Positions 41,810-51,421 of a stretch of DNA of 64,000 nt are shown here, piece after piece. How positions within the stretch are numbered: position 1 is the first letter of the stretch; each line of letters starts with the position of its first letter. A model generated the notes under the pieces. It saw only the letters and a list, made by a program, of their open reading frames with translations, did not search any database and had not been told where the DNA came from. The stretch lies in the NCBI GenBank assembly GCA_045535935.1, contig JAZSMO010000043.1:1-64000 (forward strand), read 5' to 3'. This DNA is from SVFI01 sp045535935. Lineage in GTDB: Bacteria > Bacillota > Clostridia > Lachnospirales > Lachnospiraceae. Both the position numbers and the translations under genes were made by a program.

Positions 41810-44377
41810 CTAACCTAATTTGCCGCAGCAGTTTTTGTATTTCTTTCCGCTGCCGCATGGACACGGAGAGTTCGGATATACCTTTGCATCTGCACGACGC
41901 ACCGGCGCTTTCTGTAAGCTGTCATCCTTGTTGGTACCTGTCACCTTTGCAACCTGCTCTCTTTCTACCTTCTGCTCGATGCGGATATTAAATAACAGGC
42001 GTACTGTTTCTTCCTGAATCGTGGAAGTCATGGCATCGAACATGTCGTATCCTGCGAGCTTGTATTCCACAAGCGGATCTCTCTGTCCGTAAGCCTGGAG
42101 ACTGACACCCTGACGGAGCTGTTCCATATCGTCGATATGGCTCATCCATTTGCGGTCGATGACTTTCAGGAGAATCACACGCTCTACTTCACGCACTGAC
42201 TCTGCCTGCGGGAATTCCATCTCTTTGCTCTCATACATCTTCACTGCTTCTTCTTTCAGCATATGTTTGAGCTCGTTTTTCTTCATACCTTTGACATTGG
42301 AATGTACCACAAGCTGAATCGGGATATTCGGACGAAGAAGCTGGTTCAATTCTGTTAAATCCCACTCTTTGCTCGGTTTGTCATCGGAAATACAGGTATC
42401 TACTGCATTTTCCACCGTATCTGTAATCATCTTGTAGACAACGTCTCTCATACTCTCGCCGTCGAGTACCCGGCGACGCTCATTGTAGATGATCTCTCTT
42501 TGTTCGTTCATTACCTGGTCATATTCGAGAAGCGCTTTACGGATAGCATAGTTGTTGCTCTCAATCTTACTCTGTGCTGTCTCAATGGCCTTGGTCAGCA
42601 TCTTGTGCTGAATTTCCTGTCCTTCTTCAATACCGAGAGCATTAAACATCGTAATCATACGCTCAGAACCGAACAGACGCATCAAATCGTCTTCCAGCGA
42701 AATATAGAAACGGGATTCACCCGGGTCTCCCTGACGTCCTGCACGACCGCGGAGCTGATTGTCGATTCGTCTGGATTCATGACGTTCTGTACCGATAATC
42801 TTGAGACCACCTGCAGCAACCGCCTCCTCATCCAGCTTGATATCGGTACCACGACCTGCCATGTTGGTTGCAATCGTAACAGAACCATGAATACCTGCAT
42901 CTGCAACGATCTCCGCCTCCATCTCATGGAACTTGGCATTTAACACTTTATGATGAATACCTTCGCGGGTCAGCATCTTACTGATTTCTTCCGAGGCCTC
43001 GATCGTAATCGTTCCGACCAGAACAGGCTGTCCTTTGGCGTGCGCTTCCTTTACCTGCGCCACTACTGCACGAAGTTTTTCTTTCTTCGTCTTATAAACC
43101 GCATCCTGCATATCGATACGGGCCACCGGACGGTTGGTCGGTATCTCAATAACATCCATGAAATAAATATCACGGAACTCTTTTTCTTCAGTGAGAGCTG
43201 TACCGGTCATTCCTGCCTTCTTGTCGAACTTGTTAAAGAAGTTCTGGAATGTGATTGTCGCAAGGGATTTGGTCTCGCGCATTACTTTTACATGCTCTTT
43301 GGCCTCGATCGCCTGGTGAAGACCGTCAGAATAGCGACGTCCCGGCATAATACGTCCGGTAAACTCATCTACGATGCAAACCTGATTGTCTTTTACTACG
43401 TAATCCTGGTCACGGAACATCAAATGATGAGCACGGAGTGCAAGAATCACGTTGTGCTGGATCTCCAAATGCTCCGGATCTGCCAGGTTATCAATCTGGA
43501 AGAAACGCTCTACGCGCTTCACACCTTCCGCTGTCAGGTTGACAATCTTGTCTTTTTCATTAACAACGAAATCACCGTCTTCTTCCTGCTCAATACCGAG
43601 AAGAATATCCATCTTGGACTGATCTTCCAAATCTTTACCGCGCTTCATCTGACGCGCCAAAATATCACACGCCTCATAAAGCTTGGTAGACTTTCCGCTC
43701 TGTCCGGAAATAATAAGCGGTGTACGCGCTTCGTCAATCAGCACGGAGTCAACCTCGTCGATGATGGCATAATGAAGACCTCTGAGTACAAGCTCTTCCT
43801 TGTAGATAACCATATTGTCACGAAGATAGTCGAAACCGAGTTCGTTGTTCGTAACATACGTAATGTCGCAATTATATGCTTCACGGCGTTCTTCGGAATT
43901 CATAGAATTGAGTACCACTCCGACTTTAAGTCCGAGGAACTCATGAATCTGTCCCATCCACTCCGCATCACGCTTTGCAAGATAGTCATTGACCGTAACG
44001 ATATAAACGCCTTTCCCTTCCAATGCATTCAAATAAGCCGGAAGCGTCGAAACAAGCGTTTTACCTTCACCGGTACGCATCTCTGAAATACGGCCCTGAT
44101 GCAGAATCACTCCACCGATAAGCTGTACGCGATAATGCTCCATATCCAAAACACGACGTCCTGCTTCTCTTACAACAGCGAACGCCTCCGGAAGAAGATC
44201 ATCCAGTGTCTCTCCTTCCGCAAGACGATTTTTAAATTCTTTTGTTTTTTCTTTTAATTCATAATCCGACAGAGCCACCATAGAATCTCTGAGTGCTTCG
44301 ATTTTATCTACGATCGGCTCAATTCGCTTCAGTTCCCGCTGACTGTGGGTACCGAATACTTTTTCAGTTAATTTCAT
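41810..44377 (-). CDS. secA: SecA preprotein translocase ATPase
   Basis: An 855-residue motor that pushes preproteins through SecYEG. Walker A is MRTGEGKT, the DEAD-like box is DEVDSVLIDEA, and the helicase motif GRAGRQGDPGES is present. The C-terminal zinc motif CPCGSGKKYKNCC is intact. AGGAG precedes the ATG with wide spacing. The gene is read from a TTGAAT-N17-TACAAT promoter and followed directly by prfB, a common Firmicute arrangement. Confidence 0.98.
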   Translation of the reverse strand: MKLTEKVFGTHSQRELKRIEPIVDKIEALRDSMVALSDYELKEKTKEFKNRLAEGETLDDLLPEAFAVVREAGRRVLDMEHYRVQLIGGVILHQGRISEMRTGEGKTLVSTLPAYLNALEGKGVYIVTVNDYLAKRDAEWMGQIHEFLGLKVGVVLNSMNSEERREAYNCDITYVTNNELGFDYLRDNMVIYKEELVLRGLHYAIIDEVDSVLIDEARTPLIISGQSGKSTKLYEACDILARQMKRGKDLEDQSKMDILLGIEQEEDGDFVVNEKDKIVNLTAEGVKRVERFFQIDNLADPEHLEIQHNVILALRAHHLMFRDQDYVVKDNQVCIVDEFTGRIMPGRRYSDGLHQAIEAKEHVKVMRETKSLATITFQNFFNKFDKKAGMTGTALTEEKEFRDIYFMDVIEIPTNRPVARIDMQDAVYKTKKEKLRAVVAQVKEAHAKGQPVLVGTITIEASEEISKMLTREGIHHKVLNAKFHEMEAEIVADAGIHGSVTIATNMAGRGTDIKLDEEAVAAGGLKIIGTERHESRRIDNQLRGRAGRQGDPGESRFYISLEDDLMRLFGSERMITMFNALGIEEGQEIQHKMLTKAIETAQSKIESNNYAIRKALLEYDQVMNEQREIIYNERRRVLDGESMRDVVYKMITDTVENAVDTCISDDKPSKEWDLTELNQLLRPNIPIQLVVHSNVKGMKKNELKHMLKEEAVKMYESKEMEFPQAESVREVERVILLKVIDRKWMSHIDDMEQLRQGVSLQAYGQRDPLVEYKLAGYDMFDAMTSTIQEETVRLLFNIRIEQKVEREQVAKVTGTNKDDSLQKAPVRRADAKVYPNSPCPCGSGKKYKNCCGKLG

Positions 44378-44423
44378 TTTTACATTCGACTCCTAATGAT
44401 TAGTATTGGTCTTAAACTATATC

Positions 44424-44452
44424 ATTGTAACAGATTTGATAGGAGTATTCAA
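44424..44452 (-). promoter_or_regulatory. secA promoter
   Basis: Minus-strand TTGAAT (44447-44452), 17 bases, TACAAT (44424-44429). Confidence 0.65.
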
Positions 44453-44532
44453 CAAAAAAGCCTTGTGAATAAAGTTAAATTTTTGTTAAGAAAAGGTGCA
44501 AAAGAGCAAAAGATTGTATGTACATTTGTACA

Positions 44533-44561
44533 TTGATTTTCCTATTTATAAGTGTTATGAT
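44533..44561 (+). promoter_or_regulatory. ptb-buk promoter
   Basis: TTGATT (44533-44538), 17 bases, TATGAT (44556-44561). The leader holds a loose hairpin (GGAAAT/ATTTCC, about 44573-44600). Confidence 0.6.
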
Positions 44562-44631
44562 TTTATCGAATGGGAAATTGTGTCTGACAGGCTGATTTCC
44601 AACAAAAAATTAACAAACGAGGTGCAGAAAA

Positions 44632-45552
44632 ATGTCAAAGAGTTTTGATGATTTATTAGCAAAAGTCAGCACCTGCTCCAAGAAAAAACTGGCGGTAGCC
44701 GTAGCGCAGGACAAGCCGGTTCTTGAGGCAGTAAAAGCTGCAAAAGAAAGAGGCATTGCAGATGCCATTTTAGTCGGTGACGAGCCGCAGATCAAAGCAA
44801 TCGCAGATGAAATCGGAATGGATCTTTCCGAATACGAAGTAATCCACGAAGCAGACGTACAGGAAGCAGCACTTATCGCCGTAGGTCTTGTACATGACAA
44901 AAAAGCAGATATGTATATGAAAGGTATCATCGATACCAAATCCTTCTTAAAGAGCATTTTGAACAAAGAGCGCGGACTCCGTACCGGAAGACCACTCTCT
45001 CACGTTGCTGTATTTGATATCAAAGGCATCGACCATCTGTTATTCTTAACAGACGTTGCTTTCATTCCTTATCCGACACTGGAAGACAAAGTAAACATCA
45101 TCAACAGCACAGTAGATGTATGTCACGCATGCGGCATCGACACACCGAAGGTTGCTCCGATTGCAGCCGTTGAGGTTGTAAATCCTAAAATGCCTTGTAC
45201 GGTAGAGGCAGCAGAACTCACCAAGATGAACGAGGAAGGACAGATTACCGGATGTATCGTAGACGGTCCGCTTTCCATGGACCTTGCAATCGAACCGGAA
45301 GCAGCTCTTCACAAAGGTGCGACAGACCGCAAGATCGTCGGAGATGCAGATGTGCTTCTCTTCCCTGACATTCACGCAGGTAACCTTGTATACAAAGTAC
45401 TCGTACATACAACAGAATTCAAAAACGGATGTATCTTAACAGGAACGAGCGCTCCTGCTATTCTCACATCCCGTTCCGATTCTTTCGAGACAAAAGTAAA
45501 CTCCATCGCTCTCGCAGCCGTAGTTGCAGAAGCAATGGCTAAACAGAACTAA
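44632..45552 (+). CDS. ptb: Phosphate butyryltransferase
   Basis: A 306-residue acyltransferase converting butyryl-CoA and phosphate to butyryl phosphate and CoA. It belongs to the phosphate acetyl/butyryltransferase superfamily; the conserved segments GDEPQIKAIA, PLSMDLAI and FPDIHAGNLVYK are visible, and the 306-residue length fits Ptb better than Pta (about 330). The next gene, butyrate kinase, makes the assignment firm. GAGGTG lies upstream of the ATG. Confidence 0.95.
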   Translation: MSKSFDDLLAKVSTCSKKKLAVAVAQDKPVLEAVKAAKERGIADAILVGDEPQIKAIADEIGMDLSEYEVIHEADVQEAALIAVGLVHDKKADMYMKGIIDTKSFLKSILNKERGLRTGRPLSHVAVFDIKGIDHLLFLTDVAFIPYPTLEDKVNIINSTVDVCHACGIDTPKVAPIAAVEVVNPKMPCTVEAAELTKMNEEGQITGCIVDGPLSMDLAIEPEAALHKGATDRKIVGDADVLLFPDIHAGNLVYKVLVHTTEFKNGCILTGTSAPAILTSRSDSFETKVNSIALAAVVAEAMAKQN

Positions 45553-45573
45553 TTCCATCAGGAGGACGGATCT

Positions 45574-46641
45574 ATGTCAATCAAAAGTTTAATTATCAAT
45601 CCGGGTTCCACTTCCACCAAAATCGGTGTATTTGAAGATGAAACCTTATTATTCGAAGAAACATTAAGACACTCTACCGAAGAGATTTCACAGTACGCTT
45701 CCATCGTAGACCAGAAAGATTTCCGCAAAAACATCATCGTAAATCTTTTGGCAGAAAAAGATTTCGATATGAAATCTTTAAATGTAATCGTAGGACGCGG
45801 CGGTATGTTAAAACCGATTCCAGGTGGAACATACGCAGTGACAGACGCTCTTCTTGAGGACTTGAAGATCGGTAAACAGGGACAGCACGCATCCAACCTC
45901 GGCGGTATTCTTGCCCGCGAGATCGGTGATTCCATCGGCGTTCCTTCCTATATCGTTGACCCGGTAGTTGTGGACGAGTTAATGCCGATCGCACGTTACT
46001 CCGGTGTTCCGGAACTTCCGCGTACCAGCGTGTTCCACGCACTGAATCAGAAAGCAGTCGCAAAACGCTATGCAAAAGAAAAAGGCGTTCCTTATGAATC
46101 CCTCAATCTTGTCGTAGTTCATATGGGCGGCGGTGTTTCTGTCGGAGCCCATGACAAAGGTCGTATCGTGGACGTATTCAATGCCCTTGACGGCGACGGC
46201 GCTTTCTCTCCGGAGAGAGCAGGTGCAGTTCCGAGCGGAGCCCTCATCAAGATGTGCTTCAGCGGACAGTACACAGAAAAAGAAGTTTACAAAAAAATCG
46301 TTGGCGGCGGCGGTTTCAACGCATACTGCGGAACCAACGACATGCGCGATGTGGAAAAGATGGCAAATGAAGGCGATGCACATGCAATCGAAGTACGCGA
46401 TGCATTCATCTTACAGATGGCAAAAGACATCGGTTCCATGGCTTGTGTTCTTTCCGGAAAAATCGACCAGATTATCGTGACAGGCGGTATTGCATATGAC
46501 AAAGCGGTTGTTGCAGGCTTAAAAGAGCGCTGCGAATGGATGGCTCCTTTCACCGTATATCCGGGAGAGGATGAGCTTCTTGCACTGACACAGGGTGCAC
46601 TTCGTGTTATGAACGGCGAAGAAGAAGCGAAGGAATACTAA
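45574..46641 (+). CDS. buk: Butyrate kinase
   Basis: A 355-residue ASKHA-fold kinase transferring phosphate from butyryl phosphate to ADP, giving butyrate and ATP. Visible motifs are INPGSTSTKIGVFED (phosphate 1), VVHMGGGVSVGAHDKGR (adenosine/phosphate 2) and VTGGIAYDK. AGGAGG precedes the ATG. It is 21 bases after ptb, and a strong terminator follows, so this is a two-gene operon for the last steps of butyrate formation. Confidence 0.97.
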   Translation: MSIKSLIINPGSTSTKIGVFEDETLLFEETLRHSTEEISQYASIVDQKDFRKNIIVNLLAEKDFDMKSLNVIVGRGGMLKPIPGGTYAVTDALLEDLKIGKQGQHASNLGGILAREIGDSIGVPSYIVDPVVVDELMPIARYSGVPELPRTSVFHALNQKAVAKRYAKEKGVPYESLNLVVVHMGGGVSVGAHDKGRIVDVFNALDGDGAFSPERAGAVPSGALIKMCFSGQYTEKEVYKKIVGGGGFNAYCGTNDMRDVEKMANEGDAHAIEVRDAFILQMAKDIGSMACVLSGKIDQIIVTGGIAYDKAVVAGLKERCEWMAPFTVYPGEDELLALTQGALRVMNGEEEAKEY

Positions 46642-46662
46642 GAATTATAAATGATTTACGAC

Positions 46663-46701
46663 AAATGGGTATCGGTTTGAGTTGCCGATACCCATTTTTT
46701 T
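46663..46701 (+). terminator. Terminator of ptb-buk
   Basis: ATGGGTATCGG/CCGATACCCAT stem with a 9-base loop and seven T. Confidence 0.93.
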
Positions 46702-46717
46702 ACATATTCACCAAAAA

Positions 46718-46745
46718 AGAATCGCAGAATTATTTCTGCGATTCT
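46718..46745 (-). terminator. Terminator of the Na/Pi transporter gene
   Basis: A perfect 12-bp stem AGAATCGCAGAA/TTCTGCGATTCT with a 4-base loop; six T follow on the minus strand. Confidence 0.92.
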
Positions 46746-46750
46746 CTCAA

Positions 46751-48550
46751 TTATTTCAAATTTTTAAGCGGTGTTAAATACTGCGCCTTGCGGTTTTCCT
46801 GCTCAGCCAGATAAGACTGGTCTGCAGATGCATGAAGTTCCTGCATGTACAGGTGATGATTCTTGGAAATCTCCTCGTCATTTTTACCGAGCAGAAGCAT
46901 TGCGATATTCGAACACTGATCCGCCGCACGCTCTAAATACGTGAGAATATCCATAAAGATAAGACCACCATTGATCGAACAAATACCCTGACACAGACGA
47001 TCTGTGTGGCGATTCTTAAGAAGAAGTACCATATCATCGATGACTTCCTCCAAAGGCTCAATACGTCTGGCAACGTATTCATTATCATCTTCTAAAGCCT
47101 CCAATGTCAGTCTTAAAATTTCTGTCACTGCATCACCGATAATAGCAAGCTCCTTCTTCGCCGTCTTGGAAAAACTGACATCTGTCTCCGCCTTCTTTTT
47201 GGCAATTTCATCGAAGTTCGTCGCATAATCACCGATACGCTCGATGTCTCTGATACACTGCATCAGCATACTGTGCTGACGCTTGTCACTCTCAGCCTTG
47301 ATATGACCGGAAAGTTCGATCAGATAATTGTCGGATTGATCCGTAAAGCAATCCAGTTTATCTTCGGATGCATTGATCTTAGCGGATCGCTCTGCATCAA
47401 ATTCTTTAAACTGCTTTAAGCTGAGTACGATATTTTCCTGTGCAATATGTGCCATATTGACCGCAATCTTTGTCACCTCTGCAAGCGCAATCGGAGGGGT
47501 CATCATAAGCTTGGAATCCAGCGCTGCAAGCTCCGGATATTTCTCTCCTTCTTCTACCTCGTCGTCCTTAACAATTGCACACGCAATCTTTACGAGAAGT
47601 CCTGTAAACGGAAGAAGAACAACCGCTGTTACAAGATTGAAGATCGTCTGGAAGTTAGCAATAATACCGCTGTCTACCGTTCCGCCCCAAAGTTTTGGCA
47701 TAAATCCTACATTGCGGAGTATTTCCATCAAAATCATAAATAATATGGTTCCGATTGTATTAAATACGATATGTACGACACCCGTACGCTTCGCATCCTT
47801 GGACGACCCGATAGAACACACAAGTGCAGTTGTAACACAGGTTCCGAGATTAATACCCATGATAATCGGATATACAAGGTCGAACGTCATGACACCGGTG
47901 GAAGAAAGCGCCTGCAAAATACCAACCATTGCAGAAGAGCTCTGTACAATAACCGTAAGAACAAGACCTGTCAAAATACCGAGAAGCGGCATATCCGTAA
48001 AGTAAGCAAGAACATCAGCAAATGCTTTCGAGCTGGAAAGCGGCTCGACTGCATCCGTCATACCGAGAAGTCCCATAAAGAGAATACCGAAACCGAGCGC
48101 GATCATACCGACATTTTTGGCACTCTCTTTTTTCAAGAACATCACACAGATAATACCGATAACCAATGCAATCGGCGCCAAAGTATCCGGCTTAAAAAAT
48201 GTCAATATTGAGCCACTGGACGAATCGATGTCCATCAGACGAATAATCTGTGCTGTCACCGTCGTACCGATGTTGGCACCGAGCACGATGCTGACTGCCT
48301 GACGCAAATTTAAAATACCGGCTCCGAGCAATCCGACCGTAAGGACAATCGTTGCTGTCGAACTCTGAATGACTGCAGTCACAAGAGTACCTGTTAATAG
48401 TCCCAGAAATACGTTTTTCGTCAGTTTCCCGAGTACATTTTTAAGTGTGTTACCGGATCCCTGCTTGAGGCCGTCGCCCATGATCTCCATACCATACAAA
48501 AACATGGCAAGACCACCGAGAAGCTTGATAATCATTAAAATCGTATCCAT
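46751..48550 (-). CDS. Na/Pi cotransporter family protein with PhoU-like tail
   Basis: A 599-residue membrane protein of the NptA/YjbB type. The membrane part (about 1-320) has the duplicated Gln-Ser-Ser signatures of this family: VIQSSTATIVLTVGLLGAG and VIVQSSSAMVGILQALSSTG. The soluble C-terminal 230 residues form PhoU-like helical bundles (CIRDIERIGDYATNFDEIAKKK). It probably moves phosphate with sodium, with the direction uncertain. Its promoter overlaps the terminator of the upstream LTA-synthase-like gene. Confidence 0.92.
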   Translation of the reverse strand: MDTILMIIKLLGGLAMFLYGMEIMGDGLKQGSGNTLKNVLGKLTKNVFLGLLTGTLVTAVIQSSTATIVLTVGLLGAGILNLRQAVSIVLGANIGTTVTAQIIRLMDIDSSSGSILTFFKPDTLAPIALVIGIICVMFLKKESAKNVGMIALGFGILFMGLLGMTDAVEPLSSSKAFADVLAYFTDMPLLGILTGLVLTVIVQSSSAMVGILQALSSTGVMTFDLVYPIIMGINLGTCVTTALVCSIGSSKDAKRTGVVHIVFNTIGTILFMILMEILRNVGFMPKLWGGTVDSGIIANFQTIFNLVTAVVLLPFTGLLVKIACAIVKDDEVEEGEKYPELAALDSKLMMTPPIALAEVTKIAVNMAHIAQENIVLSLKQFKEFDAERSAKINASEDKLDCFTDQSDNYLIELSGHIKAESDKRQHSMLMQCIRDIERIGDYATNFDEIAKKKAETDVSFSKTAKKELAIIGDAVTEILRLTLEALEDDNEYVARRIEPLEEVIDDMVLLLKNRHTDRLCQGICSINGGLIFMDILTYLERAADQCSNIAMLLLGKNDEEISKNHHLYMQELHASADQSYLAEQENRKAQYLTPLKNLK

Positions 48551-48574
48551 AGTCTGTTTTCCTCATCAAATAAA

Positions 48575-48610
48575 AATGTAGCGGGATATCACTATTAACA
48601 TCCCACTACA
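48575..48610 (-). terminator. Terminator of the LTA-synthase-like gene
   Basis: A 12-bp stem (ATGTAGTGGGAT/ATCCCGCTACAT with one G-T pair) and T-run on the minus strand; it overlaps the predicted start of the next gene's transcript. Confidence 0.8.
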
Positions 48611-48611
48611 T

Positions 48612-48640
48612 AATCATACTTGATTTGACAAAAAGTCACA
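48612..48640 (-). promoter_or_regulatory. Promoter of the Na/Pi transporter gene
   Basis: Minus-strand TTGTGA (48635-48640), 17 bases, TATGAT (48612-48617). Confidence 0.55.
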
Positions 48641-48709
48641 AGATGGATTTTACATAAATATTACCTGCATTTTACATCTTTTCTGATTGTAATGCACAAA
48701 AGAGCTGTG

Positions 48710-51412
48710 TCACTTTCCGCAGTACCCCTCGCCGAACATGATGTCATACTGCAGCAGTTTATAATTCTCTTGTTCTGCCGAGAATGTCTCATCCGGAAAT
48801 ATATAGGAGACCACAGGATGTCTCTTTTGTAAATCATACAGATAGTTGTAAAACCCGCTCTTCTCAATGCCTGCATACTCTACCACCAACGCCGGAATAT
48901 AGTTGATGCTGATGCGCTCCGCAGGCTGCTTTATTTCCCCGAAATTGGAATAAGCATAGCATGCGGTCGCATATTTCTCCGCATAGTCCGCATTTGCTCC
49001 GATAACATCCAGTGCTTCCAGCGGCGGACGGTGATCCCCGAACATGACAATCACGGTCGGACGCTCACGCTGCTCCACGTATGCAATCAGCTGTGCCAAA
49101 AACTCGTCGGTCCGCTTGACGCTTTGGATATAATTCGTCAGCTCCTTCTCCGCACTGTCAGAGAGCTTGTCACACTTAGCCTCAATATCTGTCTCCGTGT
49201 ATTTGTCCATATACGGCGTATGGCTTTCAATGGTAATTCCCCAGATAAATTTCGGGGTGTCCGGATCCGTCTCCAGCTCCTGCTTCAGCAGCTTCATGAA
49301 ATGGACATTGGTCAAATATTTATCTTCATTTCTGTCCTCCGGCTCCAAATCTTCCCCATAAGTATCGGAGGAAATATATTTGTCAAATCCCATTCCCGTG
49401 TATGCATTGGTCCTGTTGTAGTAGTTTGGCACATTTTGATGAATGGCACAGCTTGTGTAACCGTTTCTCTCAAACTCGTTTACGACAGAATATCGCTCTT
49501 TGGCATCGCTTCCCCAGAAGGTAAGATATTCCACGGTTCCGTTCGGATAAAAGCTTCCGGAAAGTCCCATAAGCGCCTCAAACTCCGCCCTCGCCGTCAG
49601 ACCACCGTACACCGTTGTAAGGGCAGTTGAAATCTGATACCGGTCCAGCGTCGGATTCGGGTCTTCCGAATAGATGACCCCGTATTTTTCCAACTCACCC
49701 ACGTCAAAAACCGATTCCAGCATAAGGTAAATCACATCCGGCTTTACATCTTCGCTTACCGATGTCTCTTCACCGCTTTCTCCGCTGTCAGATTCAACAG
49801 AAGAGAGTATCGCCTGTATCGTCTCTTCCGAATAGTTTTCCGGTTCTTCCGGAAAGACATCCTTTATTCGCATGCAGTAATAATAAAAATAAGGTACATA
49901 TCCCTGCTTTTTCAGCCGGGCAGTCTCCGATCCCCATGTATACTGGGAATAGATATCCCAATTCCTATATACATTGTGATACAGTCCCGAAAAAATCCAC
50001 AAAAGAAGAAGTGCCCCAAGCAAAAACGACGCACCGCTTACGGACGGACGCAAAAATTCCAATATCTTCTTCCTAAATTTCCACAAACAATATAGGATTA
50101 CCGCCAGACAACCAATCATTACGGTAATCGTAACCGGGTTCAAATAATTTTTAGCCACATCGGCCGCTTCCGTAAATGCCAAAAAATCCAGCGGCTTAAA
50201 CACCGACTGATGATAAATCATCTCAATCAGATTTCCCACCTGGAAAACCAAATACACAATCGTATACAAAACCAGTGCTATCCCTTTTCCAAACACGCCC
50301 CGCAGTAACAGAAAGAATCCTGTGAGCGCCAACGTTGTAAGCATACACGGATTCGTCGACCAATAATGGAATGTTTTTTCAAATGCCAAAGCCGAGTCAT
50401 ATCCGTAGGAAAATATGCAGGCAGCAAACTGAAACACAGAAACGGTTCCAAACACGCACAAAAATGCCGCACTGTCTTTTCCGTTCCACAAGCAGTATCC
50501 TAAGAATATGGATGCACACAAAACTGTAATCACATATACGATGGTATCCGGCGCAAGCGGCTCAAAAATTTTTCCGCCAAAAGATGAGCCATACACAACC
50601 TCCGCCAAAATGGTAACCGCCGCGCAAGTTGCCACCGGCTTACGATTTGCAGTCGGACAAAAGACGAGCCTTGCAATCACCGCAAGCAGCACAATTCCCA
50701 ACCAAAGCGCTGTCTGCATCCGGAAACCGAGATGTCCGGCGTAAGCATTTCGCTCAAGCAGGAATAACACAGCAAAATAAATGATTTGGCCGATAGTGAC
50801 CACAGTCTTCTTTTTACCCGAAAAACAGATCGCCTTTATCCGGTCACGGAAAGCGACCGTAGCAAGTCCCGCCAAAAACAGATAGAGGACAAAAAGTGCA
50901 ATGGTATTGTTTTTCGAAAAGCTTTTTTTGATATCCCTCATAGCTTCCGGCGAAAAAACAAATTGGGGATCTTCTCCTTCGCAAAGGAATGTCAGTCCCT
51001 GCTCATCGCAGGAAAGTACCGTCACACCGTTTGTCGGACGTAACACCTCTCCAAGCTGCTCTGCAGAATACTTTTCGGCCAATCCGTCGTAGGCGTAAAC
51101 GACCACTTCCTTTACAGTAATCGTATCCGCACACGGTGCATCTACCGGATCAAAACGAAGGGCACCGATATTGCTGTATTTCTTTTTTAATTGAAACGTT
51201 ACCGCTGTCTTCTTTATCCTTCTTTGTACTTTTTGGGAATCATTAAACCCTTTGCCATTATCTACATAAAGAATCGACTTATAAGAACTGTTAGCCTTTG
51301 CGTACTTTATGCGGATTTTTATATCAGTAGAAAGTGGCAATAACATGATAATTATTGCCACCAAAACGCCTACAATTCCCATCGAAAGATATTTCAAGGA
51401 ATTATTCTTCAT
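48710..51412 (-). CDS. LTA synthase family phosphoglycerol transferase-like protein
   Basis: A 900-residue membrane enzyme of the alkaline-phosphatase/sulfatase superfamily. A first membrane segment (11-28) is followed by an outer beta-rich domain (about 35-165), then about nine more membrane segments (170-480) and an extracellular catalytic domain from about 555. The metal-binding Glu566 is in YLMLES, the nucleophile Thr606 in GGLTARAEFE, and Asp-His in VMFGDHRPP. Typical LtaS has five membrane segments and about 650 residues, so this is a larger branch that may build another glycerophosphate polymer. It lies 9 bases after the AICAR transformylase gene. Confidence 0.9.
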   Translation of the reverse strand: MKNNSLKYLSMGIVGVLVAIIIMLLPLSTDIKIRIKYAKANSSYKSILYVDNGKGFNDSQKVQRRIKKTAVTFQLKKKYSNIGALRFDPVDAPCADTITVKEVVVYAYDGLAEKYSAEQLGEVLRPTNGVTVLSCDEQGLTFLCEGEDPQFVFSPEAMRDIKKSFSKNNTIALFVLYLFLAGLATVAFRDRIKAICFSGKKKTVVTIGQIIYFAVLFLLERNAYAGHLGFRMQTALWLGIVLLAVIARLVFCPTANRKPVATCAAVTILAEVVYGSSFGGKIFEPLAPDTIVYVITVLCASIFLGYCLWNGKDSAAFLCVFGTVSVFQFAACIFSYGYDSALAFEKTFHYWSTNPCMLTTLALTGFFLLLRGVFGKGIALVLYTIVYLVFQVGNLIEMIYHQSVFKPLDFLAFTEAADVAKNYLNPVTITVMIGCLAVILYCLWKFRKKILEFLRPSVSGASFLLGALLLLWIFSGLYHNVYRNWDIYSQYTWGSETARLKKQGYVPYFYYYCMRIKDVFPEEPENYSEETIQAILSSVESDSGESGEETSVSEDVKPDVIYLMLESVFDVGELEKYGVIYSEDPNPTLDRYQISTALTTVYGGLTARAEFEALMGLSGSFYPNGTVEYLTFWGSDAKERYSVVNEFERNGYTSCAIHQNVPNYYNRTNAYTGMGFDKYISSDTYGEDLEPEDRNEDKYLTNVHFMKLLKQELETDPDTPKFIWGITIESHTPYMDKYTETDIEAKCDKLSDSAEKELTNYIQSVKRTDEFLAQLIAYVEQRERPTVIVMFGDHRPPLEALDVIGANADYAEKYATACYAYSNFGEIKQPAERISINYIPALVVEYAGIEKSGFYNYLYDLQKRHPVVSYIFPDETFSAEQENYKLLQYDIMFGEGYCGK

Positions 51413-51421
51413 TTTTTCTCC

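Noticed and set aside
41800..41820. Earlier GTG codons as prfB start
   Set aside because: They overlap the AGGTGG ribosome site; the GTG at 41797 has proper spacing.
45734..46383. Minus-strand frames inside buk
   Set aside because: Antisense to a clear butyrate kinase gene, with no ribosome site or recognisable family.
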